DNA of 64,000 bases from Parasulfuritortus sp037446165 (GTDB lineage Bacteria > Pseudomonadota > Gammaproteobacteria > Burkholderiales > Thiobacillaceae), in the NCBI GenBank assembly GCA_037446165.1, contig JBBIJC010000001.1, positions 1 to 64,000 on the forward strand, in the 5' to 3' direction. The notes below the pieces were generated by a model, which ran no database searches, was not told the origin of the DNA, and worked only from the letters and a program-made list of their open reading frames with translations. The position numbers and the translations under genes were made by a program. Positions 50,896 to 60,807 of this stretch are shown one piece after another; positions within the stretch are counted from its first letter, which is position 1, and each line of letters begins with the position of its first letter.

Positions 50896-51897
50896 ATGCT
50901 GGTTATCGAACTCGTGTTTTTTCTAATCCTGATCCTGATCGCTTCAGAGGTCTTCGTGAATGCGCTGGAGCACCTGGGCGAGCGGCTCGGCATCTCGGAA
51001 GGGGTGACCGGATCGGTCTTTGCCGCGGTCGGAACCGCCATGCCGGAGACCATCGTGCCCTTGCTGGCCATCTTCGGCGGCACGCAGAATCAGCAGATCA
51101 ACGAGGAGATCGGCGTCGGCGCCATACTCGGCGCGCCGCTGATGCTGTCCACGCTGTCGTTGTTCATGATGGCCGGGTCGGTCTGGAAGCGGCGTGGGAC
51201 CCGGGGTCATCTGACCCCGGAGCGTACCGGCCTGACCCGCGACCTGAATTTCTTCCTGGCCGCGTTTTCGCTGGCCTGCATTGCCATGTTCGTGCCCCAT
51301 GACACGGCCGGTTTTCGCGCCACGCTGGCCATCGTCATGGTGATGATCTATTTCTTCTACCTCATGCTGACGCTCAAGGCCTCGGAAAAGCTGGTCAAGG
51401 ACGGTCATGCCACTGAGGCCGGGGCAGCCATGTGGCTGGCACGCACCGGGTTGCCGACCAACTACCTGACCATCTTCCTCCAGTTGGGCCTGGGCCTGAT
51501 CATGCTGGTGGGCGGGGCCAAGGGCTTCATCACCGGGGTCGAACAGGCGGCGCCTCTGCTGGGCATCTCTGCCCTGGTTCTGTCCCTGATGATCGTTCCC
51601 ATTGCGACCGAACTGCCGGAAAAGGTCAATTCGATACTCTGGATTCGCCGTCACAAGGACACCATGGCCTTCGGCAACATCACCGGTGCGATGGTGTTCC
51701 AGGGCACACTGCTGCCGGCCATCGGTATCCTGCTGACGCCCTGGGCGCCGCAGAAAGAGGTTCTGGCCGGTGTGGTCATCACCCTGCTGGCGGCGGGCTG
51801 GTTGCGTCTCATGCTGATGCGCGGGCAGTTGCGGGTCTGGCATCTGGGGCTCAATGGCGGTCTGTACGCCACGTACCTTGCCATTGCGCTGGGCTGA
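50896..51897 (+). CDS. Sodium/calcium exchanger family membrane protein
   Basis: 333 residues with about ten membrane helices. Two inverted halves each carry the alpha-repeat motif: AAVGTAMPETIVPLLAIFGG in the first and MIVPIATELPEKVNSILW in the second, both with the conserved glutamate. Family member of CaCA antiporters (YrbG-like); ion specificity unknown. The start is at 50896; TAAAAT at 50865-50870 is a possible -10. Confidence 0.85.
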   Translation: MLVIELVFFLILILIASEVFVNALEHLGERLGISEGVTGSVFAAVGTAMPETIVPLLAIFGGTQNQQINEEIGVGAILGAPLMLSTLSLFMMAGSVWKRRGTRGHLTPERTGLTRDLNFFLAAFSLACIAMFVPHDTAGFRATLAIVMVMIYFFYLMLTLKASEKLVKDGHATEAGAAMWLARTGLPTNYLTIFLQLGLGLIMLVGGAKGFITGVEQAAPLLGISALVLSLMIVPIATELPEKVNSILWIRRHKDTMAFGNITGAMVFQGTLLPAIGILLTPWAPQKEVLAGVVITLLAAGWLRLMLMRGQLRVWHLGLNGGLYATYLAIALG

Positions 51898-51910
51898 CCC
51901 GCGCGGCGCG

Positions 51911-52849
51911 TTATGGGCCGATCAGCCCCTTGGGCAGGGCGAAATTGACCTTCTCTTCGATGCCGTCCTGCAACTGCACTCCAGCGGCACCGAGTTCCTT
52001 CAGGCGCGCAATCACACCATCCACCAGAACCTCCGGCGCCGAGGCCCCGGCCGTGACGCCGATGTGCTGCTTGCCTGCCAGCCAGGCCGGGTCGAGCTGG
52101 CTGGCGTTGTCGATCATGTAGGCTTCCCGGCCCAGGCTGGCCGCAACCTCGCGCAGGCGGTTGGAGTTTGAGCTGTTGGGCGAGCCGACCACGATGACCA
52201 GGTCGCACTGGTCGGACAGCCGCTTCACCGCATCCTGACGGTTCTGGGTGGCGTAGCAGATGTCGTCCTTCTTGGGCCCGACAATCAAGGGAAAACGGGC
52301 GGTCAGGGCGATGACGACCTTGGCCGCATCGTCGACCGAGAGCGTGGTCTGGGTGACGTAGGCCAGTCGATCCGGGCGGACCACATTCAGCTGGGCCACA
52401 TCTTCCGGAGTCTCCACCAGATACATGCCGCCACTGGCCTGGCCCATGGTGCCTTCGACTTCAGGATGGCCCTTGTGGCCGATCATGACGATCTCGTAGC
52501 CGGCCTCGCGCAGCTTGACCACTTCCTTGTGCACCTTGGTCACCAGCGGGCAGGTGGCATCGAACACGTTGAGGCCGCGCACCTCGGCCGCCAGGCGGAC
52601 CGACTGGGGCACGCCGTGGGCGCTGAAGATCAGGGTGGCGCCATCCGGCACGTCGTCCAGATCCTCGATGAAGATCGCGCCCTTGGCCTTCAGGCTGTCG
52701 ACGACAAACTTGTTGTGCACCACTTCGTGCCGGACGTAGATGGGGGCGCCGAAGCGGGTCAGCGCGGCCTCGACGATGGCGATGGCGCGGTCGACGCCGG
52801 CGCAGAAGCCACGTGGATTGGCGAGCAGGACGTTACTGGTCATGGTCAA
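51911..52849 (-). CDS. ispH: 4-hydroxy-3-methylbut-2-enyl diphosphate reductase
   Basis: 312 residues. The three cluster cysteines are in ANPRGFCAGV, DATCPLVTKVH and DICYATQNRQ. Last step of the MEP isoprenoid pathway; needs a 4Fe-4S cluster. The start at 52849 overlaps fkpB by 17 bp; 52843 is also possible. Last gene of the ribF-ileS-lspA-fkpB-ispH operon. Confidence 0.96.
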   Translation of the reverse strand: MTMTSNVLLANPRGFCAGVDRAIAIVEAALTRFGAPIYVRHEVVHNKFVVDSLKAKGAIFIEDLDDVPDGATLIFSAHGVPQSVRLAAEVRGLNVFDATCPLVTKVHKEVVKLREAGYEIVMIGHKGHPEVEGTMGQASGGMYLVETPEDVAQLNVVRPDRLAYVTQTTLSVDDAAKVVIALTARFPLIVGPKKDDICYATQNRQDAVKRLSDQCDLVIVVGSPNSSNSNRLREVAASLGREAYMIDNASQLDPAWLAGKQHIGVTAGASAPEVLVDGVIARLKELGAAGVQLQDGIEEKVNFALPKGLIGP

Positions 52850-53270
52850 TGGCGAGGATATGGACTTCGAATTCTACCGGCAGGCCGGCCAGGGGATGAT
52901 TGAAGTCGACCTCGACGGTTTCGGCGCCGACTTCGGTAACCGTGCCCAGCCAGCTGTCCCCGTTGGGCAGGTCGAACTCGACCTGATGGCCAACCGGCAG
53001 ATCGGCGGGGAACGCGCTTCGGGGCAGGGTCTGGATCAGGGTCTCGTCGCGTTCGCCGAAGGCCTCCCAGGGGGTTAGGCGCAGGGCCTGATGGGTGCCC
53101 ATCACCAGTCCGGTCAGGGCGCGTTCCAGACGGGAGTCGATTTCGCCCGCGCCGACCCGGAAGGTCTCCGGCTCATCCGGGAAGGTGTTGGCGATTTCCT
53201 GGCCCATGCTCGACAGCCGGTAATGCAGCGTCACATGGTCGCCGGGCTGGATGCGCCGTTCGCCACTCAC
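52833..53270 (-). CDS. fkpB: FKBP-type peptidyl-prolyl isomerase (SlpA/FkpB)
   Basis: 145 residues: FKBP core with YRLSSMGQEIANTFPDEPETFRVG-type start and an inserted chaperone flap (YRVxx region, LRLTPWEAFGERDETLIQTL). Small cytoplasmic prolyl isomerase/chaperone. It overlaps lspA by 4 bp and ispH by up to 17 bp. Confidence 0.92.
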   Translation of the reverse strand: MSGERRIQPGDHVTLHYRLSSMGQEIANTFPDEPETFRVGAGEIDSRLERALTGLVMGTHQALRLTPWEAFGERDETLIQTLPRSAFPADLPVGHQVEFDLPNGDSWLGTVTEVGAETVEVDFNHPLAGLPVEFEVHILAIDHDQ

Positions 53271-53755
53271 GGTCGTTCGCGCCTGAATGAATCGATGATC
53301 AACAGCACGGCGCCCACGGTGATGCCGGAGTCGGCCACGTTGAAGGCCGGGTAGAACCAGTCATGCCAATGGAAGAGCAGGAAGTCCACCACGTGGCCAT
53401 AAGCGAAACGGTCGATCACGTTGCCGACCGCGCCGCCCAGGATCAGGGCCAATGCGGCGCAGAATAGTGGCCGGCCGCGGGTCTTGCGCAGCAGGGACAG
53501 GATGATGAAGGCAGCCGCAAGCGCGACGAAGATGAAGAAACCGCGCTGCCAGCCCGGCTGGTTGGCGAACAGGGAGAAGGCCGCGCCGGGGTTCTGCCAG
53601 TAGACCAGGCTGAAGAACGACGTGATCGGGATGTCCTCGTGCAGGGCGAGCTGGCTCGCAATGGCCAGCTTGGTGGCCTGATCCAGTATCAGCACCAGGC
53701 CGGACAGCCAGAGCCAGCGCAGGCCGGATTGAGCGACCGAGTCAGGCGTAGTCAC
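53267..53755 (-). CDS. lspA: Lipoprotein signal peptidase
   Basis: 162 residues, four membrane helices. Catalytic aspartates in GGAVGNVIDRF and FNVADSGITVG. It cleaves prolipoproteins after lipid modification. It overlaps the end of ileS by 14 bp. Confidence 0.95.
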   Translation of the reverse strand: MTTPDSVAQSGLRWLWLSGLVLILDQATKLAIASQLALHEDIPITSFFSLVYWQNPGAAFSLFANQPGWQRGFFIFVALAAAFIILSLLRKTRGRPLFCAALALILGGAVGNVIDRFAYGHVVDFLLFHWHDWFYPAFNVADSGITVGAVLLIIDSFRRERP

Positions 53756-56416
53756 GCTTTTCGCCCTCGCCGAACAGGTTGCTCACACAGCGGCCGCACA
53801 GGCCCGGATGGGCCGGGTCGGCGTCGACGTCCTCGCGCACGTGCCAGCAGCGTTCGCATTTCGCGTGGCCGAGTGCGCCAACCTCGACCCGGGTTTCGCC
53901 AGCGGCTTTTTCTACCCTGGCCGCGGAGGTGATGGTGACGAAGCGCAGATCGTCGCCGAGGCTGGCCAGCAGCGCGTAGTCGTCACCGTCGGCGAGGAAG
54001 GTCAGATCGGCCTGCAGCGACGAGCCGACCTGGCCGCTCACCCGCAGTTCCTCGATGCGCTTGGTGGCCATGCCACGCAGTTCGCGCAGACGGTTCCAGC
54101 GCGCCAGCAGCACGTTTTCGTCGTCCTGCTTCGGAACTTCGTGCCAGACCGACAGGAAGACGCTGTCGGCCTTGCAGCTGAGCGCCCAGATTTCCTCGGC
54201 GGTGAAGGACAGGATGGGCGCCATCAGCCGGGTCAGCGTTTGCAGGATGTGCCACAGCGCGGTCTGCGCGGCGCGGCGGGCGACCGAGTCGGCGCCGGCG
54301 GTATAGAGCCGGTCTTTCAGGATGTCGAGATAGAACGCGCCCAGGTCTTCCGAGCAGAAGTTGTGCAGGCGCTGCACCGCGGTGTGGAAGCTGTAGACGC
54401 GGTAGTCGGCCAGCACGGCATCCTGCATCTGGCGGGTCAGGGCGAGGGCGTAACGGTCGATCTCCAGCATGTCGTCGACTTCAACGGCGTTGGTCGCCAT
54501 CTGGAAGTCGGCGGTGTTGGCGAGCAGGAAGCGCAGGGTGTTGCGGATGCGGCGATAGGCCTCGACCACGCGCTTGAGGATCTCGTCGGAGATGGTCAGC
54601 TCGCCCGAGTAGTCGGTGGTCGCCACCCACAGGCGCAGGATCTCGGCGCCCAGAGTGTCGGACACCTTCTGCGGCGCGACCACGTTGCCTTTCGACTTGG
54701 ACATCTTCATGCCCTTGCCGTCGACCACGAAGCCGTGGGTGAGCAGGGCTTCGTAAGGCGCATGGCCGTCGGTGGCGCAGCCGGTCAGCAGCGAGGACTG
54801 GAACCAGCCGCGGTGCTGGTCCGAGCCTTCCAGATAAAGATCGGCCGGATGCTTCAGGCCTTCACGTTCCTTGAGCAGACAGGCATGGGTGACGCCGGAG
54901 TCGAACCAGACGTCGAGGGTGTCGCCGGCCTTTTCGTAGTCGTCGGCATCGGCACCCAGCAACTCCTTCGGGTCGAGGCTGAACCAGGCTTCGATGCCCT
55001 GTTGCTCGACCCGTTTTGCGACTTGCTCAAGAATTTCAGACGAGCGCGGATGCAGCTCGCCGGTCTGCCTGTGCATGAAGAAGGTGATCGGCACGCCCCA
55101 GTTGCGCTGGCGCGAGACGCACCAGTCCGGGCGGTTCTTCATCATCGCTTCGAGGCGGGCGCGGCCCCAGGCCGGGAAGAACTCGGTGTCCTCGACGGCT
55201 TGCATGGCTTTATCACGAAGGCCTGCCTTGTCCATGCCGATGAACCACTGCCGGGTGGCGCGGAAGATGATCGGCGTCTTGTGCCGCCAGCAATGCGGAT
55301 AGCTGTGCTGGATCTTTTCTTCGGCGAGCAGGCGGCCCATTTCAGTCAGCGTGGCCATGACGGTCTTGTTGCCGGCCCAGATGCTCTGGCCGCCGACCAG
55401 CGGGATGTCGGCGTAGAACTTGCCGTCGCCGCCGACCGGGTTGTAGACCTCGAGGCCGTACTTCAGGCCGGCGACATAGTCGTCGTGGCCATGGCCGGGC
55501 GCGATGTGGACCAGGCCGACGCCGGCCTCGAGACTGACGAAATCGGCCAGGATCACCGGCACCTGGCGGTCGTAGAAGGGGTGGCCGAGCTTGAGGCCTT
55601 CGAGGGCGGCGCCTCTGGCAACTGCGATCAGCGAAGCGGATGAAACTCCGTAACGTTGGAAAAGAGGTGGAACGACAAGAGATTCAATTTCATTCTGAGT
55701 CGCATTGGGGAATGATACAGAGTCGACTGTTTTGGCCAATTCCGTGGCGACAATGAATGAGCCCTTGTTAGTCTTGTAGAGACCGTATTCGTAATCGGGA
55801 TGCACCGCCACGGCCTGGTTGGCGGGCAGGGTCCAGGGCGTTGTGGTCCAGATCACGGCGAAGGCGGGCCCGTCCACGGGATGCCCCATTCGCAAGGCCA
55901 AGTCAGCTGCGTCGGCGACCGGAAACGCCACATCGATGGCAGGCGACGCCTTGTCCTCGTATTCCACTTCCGCTTCGGCCAGGGCCGAGCCGCAGTCCAC
56001 GCACCAGTGCACCGGCTTGGCGCCGAGATACAGATGGCCGTTCTGCTGGATCTTGCCCAATTCGCGGATGATGTCCGCCTCGAAGCGGTAGTCCATGGTC
56101 AGGTAGGGCTTGTCCCAGTCGCCCAGCACGCCCAGGCGGATGAAGTCGGCCTTCTGGCGCTCGACCTGGCTGGCCGCGTACTCGCGGCACAGTTCGCGGA
56201 ATCGGGCGGCGGGGATGTCCTTGCCGTGGGTCTTCTCGACCACCAGCTCGATCGGCAGGCCGTGGCAGTCCCAGCCCGGCACATAGGGCGCGTCGAAGCC
56301 GTCCAGGGTGGCCGACTTGACGATGATGTCCTTGAGGATCTTGTTCACCGCGTGGCCGATGTGGATGTCGCCGTTGGCATAGGGCGGGCCGTCGTGGAGT
56401 ACGAACAGCGGCCGGC
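53742..56416 (-). CDS. ileS: Isoleucyl-tRNA synthetase, N-terminus lost in an assembly gap
   Basis: About 891 codons remain. HIGH motif in DIHIGHAVNK directly after the gap, KMSKS in GMKMSKSKGN, the editing domain (TTTPWTLPANQAVAVH), and a C-terminal zinc motif CERCWHV...CGRCVSNL. The first 45-50 residues expected before RPLFVLHDGPPYANG lie in the N run at 56417-56516. It charges tRNA-Ile. In the operon ribF-ileS-lspA. Confidence 0.95.
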
Positions 56417-56516
56417 NNNNNNNNNNNNNNNNNNNNNNNNNNNNNNNNNNNNNNNNNNNNNNNNNNNNNNNNNNNNNNNNNNNNNNNNNNNNNNNNNNNN
56501 NNNNNNNNNNNNNNNN
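56417..56516. other. Assembly gap of 100 N at the start of ileS
   Basis: Exactly 100 N, a default spacer of unknown true size. The flanks do not repeat each other, so real sequence is missing: at least the first ~140 bases of ileS and part of the ribF-ileS spacer. Confidence 0.97.
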
Positions 56517-56520
56517 AGGC

Positions 56521-56620
56521 CGCCCCGCATCCGTCGAAACCCCGGGATTTCGGAACAAGGTCGGGCGGCGAAGCGGGGCGTGCTTTCTTTGGTTAGCTTT
56601 CTTTGCACGAGCAAAGAAAG
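56521..56620. repeat. Inverted-repeat element in the ribF-ileS spacer
   Basis: A 10-bp stem, CTTTCTTTGC (56597-56606), loop ACGA, GCAAAGAAAG (56611-56620), and an outer pair CGCCCCGC (56521-56528) with GCGGGGCG (56573-56580). The CTTTCTTTGC palindrome next to GTAACTGGC resembles a dispersed intergenic repeat seen in many proteobacterial genomes. It borders the assembly gap. Confidence 0.65.
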
Positions 56621-56687
56621 TAACTGGCTGCCGGGCCACCCCCGGCCTACGCCTGCATCTAAAGGCCACAAACCAAACCTCAAGGCC

Positions 56688-57608
56688 CTAAGCATTCAAC
56701 AACTCCCGCGCCAACTCCGCATCCTTCCCGATCTGCGCCACCAGCGCCGCGAAGTCCGGAAACTTCGTCTCGTCGCGCAGCTTGTGCAGGAATTCCACCC
56801 GCAGGTGCTGGCCATAAAGATTGCGGTCGAGGTCGAACAGGTGCACTTCCAGGGTGGGTTTTCCGTCCGGCCGGACCGAAGGCCGGGTACCGAGGTTGGC
56901 CACGCCAGGCCAGTCCGGCGTCGCCAGGCCCTGCACGCGCACGGCGAAGACGCCCTTGAGCGGCGGCCGGTTGTGCTTGAGCAGGATGTTCGCGGTGGGG
57001 AAGCCGATCTTGCGGCCGATCTGGTCGCCGCCGACCACACGGCCGGAGATCGAATAGGGCCGGCCGAGCAGTTGCGCCGCACCGGCCATGTCGCCAGCGG
57101 CCAGGGCTTCGCGCACGGCGGTCGAGGAGGCGCGCTGGCCGGCGGCTTCGACCGTATGCATGGCTTCCGCCTTGAAGCCGTATTTCTCGCCATAGACCAG
57201 CAGGGCGTCGAAATCGCCACCACGCTTGGCGCCGAAGCGGAAGTCGTCGCCGACCAGTACGCAGCGGGCCTTGAGGCCGTCGACCAGGATGCGGCGCACG
57301 AAATCCTCCGCCGAGAGCGCCGCGAATTCCTTGCTGAAGCGGCAGACGTGGACGTGGGCGACGCCCAGGTTGCGCAGGATTTCGAGCTTCTCACGCAGGC
57401 TGGTCAGACGGGTCGGGGCGGCATCCGGGGTGAAGATTTCACGCGGATGCGGCTCGAAGGTCAGTACCGTGGGCAGCCCGCCGACCGAGGCGGCACGCGC
57501 GGTCAGCCGGGCCAGCATGGCCTGGTGACCAAGGTGGACGCCGTCGAAGTTGCCGATGGTGACGGCATTGGGCCGGGTCGCATGGGGCCAGCCGTGAGTG
57601 ATCAGCAT
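56688..57608 (-). CDS. ribF: Bifunctional riboflavin kinase/FAD synthetase
   Basis: 306 residues. FAD synthetase domain with TIGNFDGVHLGHQAML, and a C-terminal flavokinase domain (about 185-300; GRKIGFPTANI, ANLGTRPSV). It makes FMN and FAD. Immediately upstream of ileS in the conserved operon. ATG at 57608. Confidence 0.95.
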   Translation of the reverse strand: MLITHGWPHATRPNAVTIGNFDGVHLGHQAMLARLTARAASVGGLPTVLTFEPHPREIFTPDAAPTRLTSLREKLEILRNLGVAHVHVCRFSKEFAALSAEDFVRRILVDGLKARCVLVGDDFRFGAKRGGDFDALLVYGEKYGFKAEAMHTVEAAGQRASSTAVREALAAGDMAGAAQLLGRPYSISGRVVGGDQIGRKIGFPTANILLKHNRPPLKGVFAVRVQGLATPDWPGVANLGTRPSVRPDGKPTLEVHLFDLDRNLYGQHLRVEFLHKLRDETKFPDFAALVAQIGKDAELARELLNA

Positions 57609-57668
57609 GGGTAAGGTATCTGCTTGAAAAGCATTGGATTTTAGCGGTCGCCCGGGGTGTCAGTCCAT

Positions 57669-59204
57669 CTATGCCGCCCGGCGCTGGAAGTCCTTGAGCC
57701 GGAACCCCATGAGCCATAGCGAGGTGAAATAGCTCAGCGCACCGCCCGCCACCAGGGCAGCGAGGTGAGCCGCACGCTGGCCGGTGTGGTACAGGAACCA
57801 GCGGTCCTCGCCCATCATGCCGAACCAGAGCACGGCGGCCATGATCAATAGGGCGATCAGCAGCTTGAGCAGGAAAAATTGCCAGCCCGGCTGGGGGTGG
57901 TAGATCCCCTGTTTGCGCAATTTGGTAAACAGGATGGTGGCGTTGAGGCAGGCGCCGAGTCCGATCGACAGGGCCAGTCCGGCATGCTTGAATGGGCCGA
58001 TGAATACCAGGTTCATGGCCTGGGTGGCGAGCAGGGTGGTGATGGCGATCTTGACCGGGGTCTTGATGTTCTGCCGGGCATAGAAGCCGGGCGCCAGGAC
58101 CTTGACCAGGATCAGACCGAGCAGGCCGACTGAATAGGCGACCAGTGCCCAGCGGGTCATCTCCACGTCATGGGCAGTGAAGCGCCCGTGAAAGAACAGG
58201 GTGGAAATCAGAGGGACGGCCAGAATACCCAGCGCTACGGCGGAAGGCGCGGCCAGGAGCAGGGTCATGCGCAAGCCCCAGTCCAGCAGCTTCGAGTATT
58301 CAACCGTGTCGTTGTCAGCATAATGTCTGGCCAGCGAGGGCAGCAGGATGGTGCCCAGGGCCACGCCCAGCATGCCGGTGGGGAATTCCATCAGCCGGTC
58401 GGCATAGGACAGCCAGGACACGCTGCCAGTGGGCAGAAAGGAGGCGAAGATGGTGTTGATCAACAGCGAAACCTGGGCCACCGAGACCCCGATGGCCGCC
58501 GGCCCCATCAGCTTCAATATCCGGCGCACGCCAGGATCGTGCGGGTTCCAGTCCCAGCGCGGCAGCAAGCCCAGTTGTTGCAGGGCAGGAATCTGCAGGG
58601 CCAGTTGCAGCACCCCGCCGATGAAGGCGCCCCAGCCCAGGGCCAGGACCGGCGGATCGAACCAGGGCGCGGCCACGGTCGCGGCCAGGATCATGGAGAC
58701 ATTCAGCAGCACCGGCGTGAAGGCGGGGATCTGGAACCGGCTCCAGGTGTTGAGAATGCCGCCGGACAGGGAAACCAGAGAAAGAAACAGGATGTAGGGA
58801 AAAACGATGCGGGTCAGTTCCACCGTCAGCTGGAATTTGTCCGGCGTGGCGACGAAACCGGGGGCGGTCACCAAAATGATGAGCGGGGCGCCGAGGATGC
58901 CCAGGCCGGTAACGACGACCAGGGCCACGAACAGGACGGTCGCGGTCCGGTTGATGAGGGTGTGGGTGTCGGTGTCGCCACGCCGGTTGCGGTATTCGGC
59001 CAGGACCGGGACGAAGGCCTGGGAAAAGGCCCCTTCGGCGAACAGCCTGCGCAACAGATTGGGCAGGCGGAAAGCGATAAAGAAGGCATCGGTCGCGGCC
59101 CCGGCGCCGAAGGCCCGTGCGATCAGCGCTTCCCGGGCAAAGCCAAGGATGCGCGAGAGCAGGGTCATGGAACTGACGGCGGCAAGGGTCCGGAGGAGGT
59201 TCAT
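57669..59204 (-). CDS. murJ: Lipid II flippase MurJ
   Basis: 511 residues with about 14 membrane helices (MVF family). The start SSMTLLSRILGFAREALIARAFG and RLPNLLRRLFAEGAFSQAFVPV are family hallmarks. It flips lipid II for peptidoglycan synthesis. Start at 59204; a frame to 59234 adds ten unrelated residues. Divergent from rpsT. Confidence 0.94.
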   Translation of the reverse strand: MNLLRTLAAVSSMTLLSRILGFAREALIARAFGAGAATDAFFIAFRLPNLLRRLFAEGAFSQAFVPVLAEYRNRRGDTDTHTLINRTATVLFVALVVVTGLGILGAPLIILVTAPGFVATPDKFQLTVELTRIVFPYILFLSLVSLSGGILNTWSRFQIPAFTPVLLNVSMILAATVAAPWFDPPVLALGWGAFIGGVLQLALQIPALQQLGLLPRWDWNPHDPGVRRILKLMGPAAIGVSVAQVSLLINTIFASFLPTGSVSWLSYADRLMEFPTGMLGVALGTILLPSLARHYADNDTVEYSKLLDWGLRMTLLLAAPSAVALGILAVPLISTLFFHGRFTAHDVEMTRWALVAYSVGLLGLILVKVLAPGFYARQNIKTPVKIAITTLLATQAMNLVFIGPFKHAGLALSIGLGACLNATILFTKLRKQGIYHPQPGWQFFLLKLLIALLIMAAVLWFGMMGEDRWFLYHTGQRAAHLAALVAGGALSYFTSLWLMGFRLKDFQRRAA

Positions 59205-59248
59205 GGTGCGCGGTCTGGTCGAAGTGGCGGGCATGTTAGCATCAGGTC

Positions 59249-59277
59249 TTGCTTTTCGGCATGGAGATGGGTAGGAT
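59249..59277 (+). promoter_or_regulatory. Sigma-70 promoter of rpsT
   Basis: TTGCTT (59249-59254), 17-bp spacer, TAGGAT (59272-59277), 41 bp before the start codon. Confidence 0.6.
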
Positions 59278-59318
59278 GCCCGGCTTTCCGTATAACCCGA
59301 TTTTTAGGAGTTGCCTAC

Positions 59319-59582
59319 ATGGCCAACACCGCTCAGGCGCGCAAGCGCGCCCGCCAAAACGTTGAACAGCGCCTGCACAACACTGGCTTGCGTTCCGAGT
59401 ACCGCACTGCCGTCAAGAAAGTGCGCAAGGCTATCCTGGCCGGCGACAAGGCCGCTGCGCAGGCAGTGTTCCAACTGTCCATGAGTTCCATGGACAGCAT
59501 TGCCGACAAGCGTCTCGTGCACAAGAACAAGGCAGCCCGCCAGAAGAGCCGCCTGTCCGCTGCCATCAAGGCAATGGCCTGA
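59319..59582 (+). CDS. rpsT: 30S ribosomal protein S20
   Basis: 87 residues, lysine/arginine-rich helices (NTAQARKRARQNVEQRLHN, HKNKAARQKSRLSAAIKAM). Primary 16S rRNA binder. AGGAG precedes the ATG by 9 bp. Single gene, divergent from murJ as in many relatives. Confidence 0.97.
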   Translation: MANTAQARKRARQNVEQRLHNTGLRSEYRTAVKKVRKAILAGDKAAAQAVFQLSMSSMDSIADKRLVHKNKAARQKSRLSAAIKAMA

Positions 59583-59633
59583 CCCATCGTTCCCGCTCCG
59601 GCGGGGAAGGTGTGTTTCGGCGGTACTGATCCC

Positions 59634-59660
59634 GAGGGGCTTTGCGCCCCTCTTCGCATT
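59634..59660 (+). terminator. Probable terminator after rpsT
   Basis: GAGGGGC, loop TTTGC, GCCCCTC followed by TTCGCATTT. A second stem (TCCCGC/GCGGGGA at about 59591-59607) lies closer to the stop codon. TATAAT directly after (59661-59666) may be the -10 of ppa. Confidence 0.65.
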
Positions 59661-59695
59661 TATAATCCAGCGACCTCATCTAGCGGAGTGCAGGC

Positions 59696-60244
59696 ATGAA
59701 CCTCGATCGCGTCAGTTCCGGCAAGGACGTCCCCAACGATTTCAACGTCATCATCGAGATACCCGCCCACGGCGAGCCGATCAAGTATGAAGTGGACAAG
59801 GCCACGGGCGCGATGTTCGTCGATCGCTTCATGTCAACGGCGATGCATTACCCCTGCAATTACGGTTACGTTCCACACACCCTGTCCGATGACGGCGACC
59901 CGGTCGACGTGCTGGTGATCACCCCTGTTCCGTTGCAGACCGGCGTGGTGGTGCGCTGCCGTCCGGTCGGCATGCTGAAGATGGAAGACGAAGCCGGCAT
60001 CGATGCCAAGGTGCTGGCCGTTCCCATCGACAAACTGACCAATCTTTATCGCGACATCGAGTCGCCGCGCGATCTGCCGGAATCGATCCTGCATCAGATC
60101 AGTCACTTCTTCGAGCATTACAAGGACCTGGAGGCCGGCAAGTGGGTCAAGGTCCAGGGCTGGGTCGGTGCCGCAGAAGCCAAGGTCGAGATACTTTCGG
60201 GTGTCGAGCGCTACAACGCCGCTGCCGAAAAGCCGATGTTCTGA
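59696..60244 (+). CDS. ppa: Inorganic pyrophosphatase (family I)
   Basis: 182 residues. YPCNYGYVPHT and the DDGDPVDVLV metal-binding loop are present. Cytoplasmic hydrolysis of pyrophosphate. It precedes the phosphoesterase gene by 5 bp. In a reverse-sulfate-reduction pathway PPi is a substrate of ATP sulfurylase, so closeness to qmo need not mean a shared role. Confidence 0.95.
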   Translation: MNLDRVSSGKDVPNDFNVIIEIPAHGEPIKYEVDKATGAMFVDRFMSTAMHYPCNYGYVPHTLSDDGDPVDVLVITPVPLQTGVVVRCRPVGMLKMEDEAGIDAKVLAVPIDKLTNLYRDIESPRDLPESILHQISHFFEHYKDLEAGKWVKVQGWVGAAEAKVEILSGVERYNAAAEKPMF

Positions 60245-60249
60245 TTCCC

Positions 60250-60807
60250 TTGAAGCTCTGCATCGTTTCCGATTCCCACGACAATCGCCGCCTGCTTGAG
60301 CACGCGGTGGAAGACGCCCATCGCCGTGGCGTCGAAGCGGTGCTGCATTGCGGCGACATCGTGGCGCCGACCACGCTCAGGGTGCTGAAACGGTTTGGAT
60401 TGCCGGTTCATGCCATTCACGGCAACAACATGGGCGACATGCACGCCATGCATCTCCTTGCTCACGAGCCGGACAGTCCGGTGCGCTATCACGGCCAGGA
60501 TGCCGTGGTGCACCTCGGCGGGCGCAGTATCTTCATGGTTCATTACCCGCACTATGCCGAGGGTATGGCGTTGACCGGCGACTACGACATCGTCTGTTGC
60601 GGTCACGATCACCGGGTCAGCGTCACCCCGGTGCAGAACGTCAAGGGCGGGATGACCCATCTGGTCAATCCGGGCACGGTCGGCGGGGTCGGCAAGGGAC
60701 CGACCTACATCCTGGCTGACCTGGAAACGCTGACCTTTGATATCTATGACGTGCCGACCGAGCCGGGCGAGGCCTGCAACGTGCGTCCGGCCAGCGTGCA
60801 CGTCTAA
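60250..60807 (+). CDS. YfcE-like metallophosphoesterase
   Basis: 185 residues beginning at a TTG (60250). SDSHDN, HCGDIV, GNNMGD and CCGHDH are the dinuclear metal motifs of the MPP/YfcE group. It probably hydrolyses a phosphodiester or phosphoester in the cytoplasm; substrate unknown. No ATG start is available in frame before the first motif. It is coupled closely to ppa. Confidence 0.8.
   Translation: MKLCIVSDSHDNRRLLEHAVEDAHRRGVEAVLHCGDIVAPTTLRVLKRFGLPVHAIHGNNMGDMHAMHLLAHEPDSPVRYHGQDAVVHLGGRSIFMVHYPHYAEGMALTGDYDIVCCGHDHRVSVTPVQNVKGGMTHLVNPGTVGGVGKGPTYILADLETLTFDIYDVPTEPGEACNVRPASVHV

Noticed and set aside
53808..55643. 611-codon open frame antisense to ileS
   Set aside because: Same cause: antisense of a GC-rich gene; IleS motifs on the other strand are decisive.
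56517..56669. Coding extension of ileS to the right of the N run
   Set aside because: The translated text there is the intergenic repeat (reads like QRKLTKESTPRFA-type text), not an IleS N-terminus.
59696..60244. Pyrophosphatase as a dedicated part of the qmo pathway
   Set aside because: It is the common soluble family I enzyme next to rpsT, and removing PPi would oppose ATP sulfurylase working in the oxidative direction.
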